Shown: positions 33,692 to 34,370 of the stretch, piece by piece
Layout: every line of letters starts with the position of its first letter
How positions within the stretch are numbered: the stretch's first letter is position 1
DNA from: Candidatus Curtissbacteria bacterium RIFCSPHIGHO2_12_FULL_41_17
Lineage (GTDB): Bacteria > Patescibacteriota > Microgenomatia > Curtissbacterales > GWA2-41-24
Length of the DNA stretch: 34,370 nucleotides
Assembly: GCA_001774945.1 (NCBI GenBank)
Contig: MFBL01000058.1
Location: 1-34,370, forward strand
Reading direction: 5' to 3'
Notes under the pieces: model-generated
The model's input: only the letters and a program-made list of their open reading frames with translations
Databases searched by the model: none
Told to the model about the DNA's origin: nothing
Made by a program: the position numbers and the translations under genes

Positions 33692-34348
33692 TTAACATTT
33701 TGATCCGGCTTCCTCTTTGGTTAAACCGCAGTGCGGGCATTTGGTAATACCTTTTCCGCTTTCGATTTGGCTGCCGCAACCTGGGCAGTGGAAGTGATTT
33801 TCTGCTCCTTGGCAATCCGGGCAAGTGGAATTTCCGTACTCCGAAACGCTAAAAGGGAGCGAATTTGTATAAGATAAATAATTCGAATTTGAAAAATCCA
33901 GAGTTTGTGGACCACAGCCTCCTGCAACAAAACGAACAGGATGGGTAGAAAATTGCGGTATGACCCAAAAAGCTAGTTCAGAAGGTGTGTATAGACGCCG
34001 TGCAAGATGTTTTCTTGTTTGGGGATTTAGTACAAATTCATCTGCAACATTGAGGATTATCCTGTAGAGATCTTTACTTTCATCATCATCGCCTCTCTTT
34101 AAGACCTCAATATATTTATTTATTAACGGTGTTATCGCCAAAATCAATGTTTGATATTCATCGTAAGGCATCGTATCTTCTTGAGGGTGAAAAAGCTCAA
34201 TTATTTGTTCACGGGGTAAGCCGGTTACAATCGGATGGGAAAGGAAGAAAGCGTCGTTAAGTTTTTCTCCGTTTGGTTGTTCTAGACCTAAAATTTTTGC
34301 AGCTTCGCCAAAATCCTCAAGAGTCGATGAGGAAGTATATCTGGACAT
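33692..34348 (-). CDS. Hypothetical protein with C-terminal double zinc ribbon
   Basis: CPDCQGAENHFHCPGCGSQIESGKGITKCPHCG. Confidence 0.7.
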   Translation of the reverse strand: MSRYTSSSTLEDFGEAAKILGLEQPNGEKLNDAFFLSHPIVTGLPREQIIELFHPQEDTMPYDEYQTLILAITPLINKYIEVLKRGDDDESKDLYRIILNVADEFVLNPQTRKHLARRLYTPSELAFWVIPQFSTHPVRFVAGGCGPQTLDFSNSNYLSYTNSLPFSVSEYGNSTCPDCQGAENHFHCPGCGSQIESGKGITKCPHCGLTKEEAGSKC

Positions 34349-34370
34349 TTTGACCTTATCCGGTTCTATT

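Noticed and set aside
1-34370. tRNA, rRNA or tmRNA genes
   Set aside because: No cloverleaf signatures (e.g. GGTTCRANNCC with matching acceptor arms) or rRNA motifs recognised on reading; a tRNAscan/Infernal run would be needed to exclude them.

Overview
This 34.4 kb window looks like a chromosomal segment from a Candidate Phyla Radiation / Patescibacteria-type genome, possibly Microgenomates-like. That placement is inferred from gene content and repeat style and has not been searched. From left to right it contains: the 3' end of valS; a TPR protein; a putative lipoprotein; CTC-type bL25; and a leftward operon running rpmH-rnpA-yidD-yidC-jag into envelope-polysaccharide genes (O-antigen ligase, Wzx-like flippase, RNase HI, Wzz-like protein, and an SDR-DUF4012 fusion). 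Next comes an oriC-like region with dnaA and dnaN, a small four-helix-bundle (S23-like) element, a DciA/DUF721 gene, and a T4SS-like locus. The T4SS-like locus holds a glycine-zipper/M23 giant, VirB4, a TraC-like protein, a PrgI fusion, an ATPase-wHTH regulator, a 1357-aa novel giant and a VirB6/TrbL-like protein. The window ends with an AbrB/PIN pair. The most interesting signal is non-coding. (1) Two four-helix-bundle genes are each bracketed by their own inverted repeats. A third 'solo' copy of one set of ends lacks the ORF, which resembles an autonomous/MITE relationship. (2) Several hairpin-repeat families have constant loops and compensatory stem changes. They occur between genes and also in frame inside valS, the VirB6-like, TraC-like, O-antigen ligase and regulator genes. 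No tRNA, rRNA or CRISPR array was recognised.
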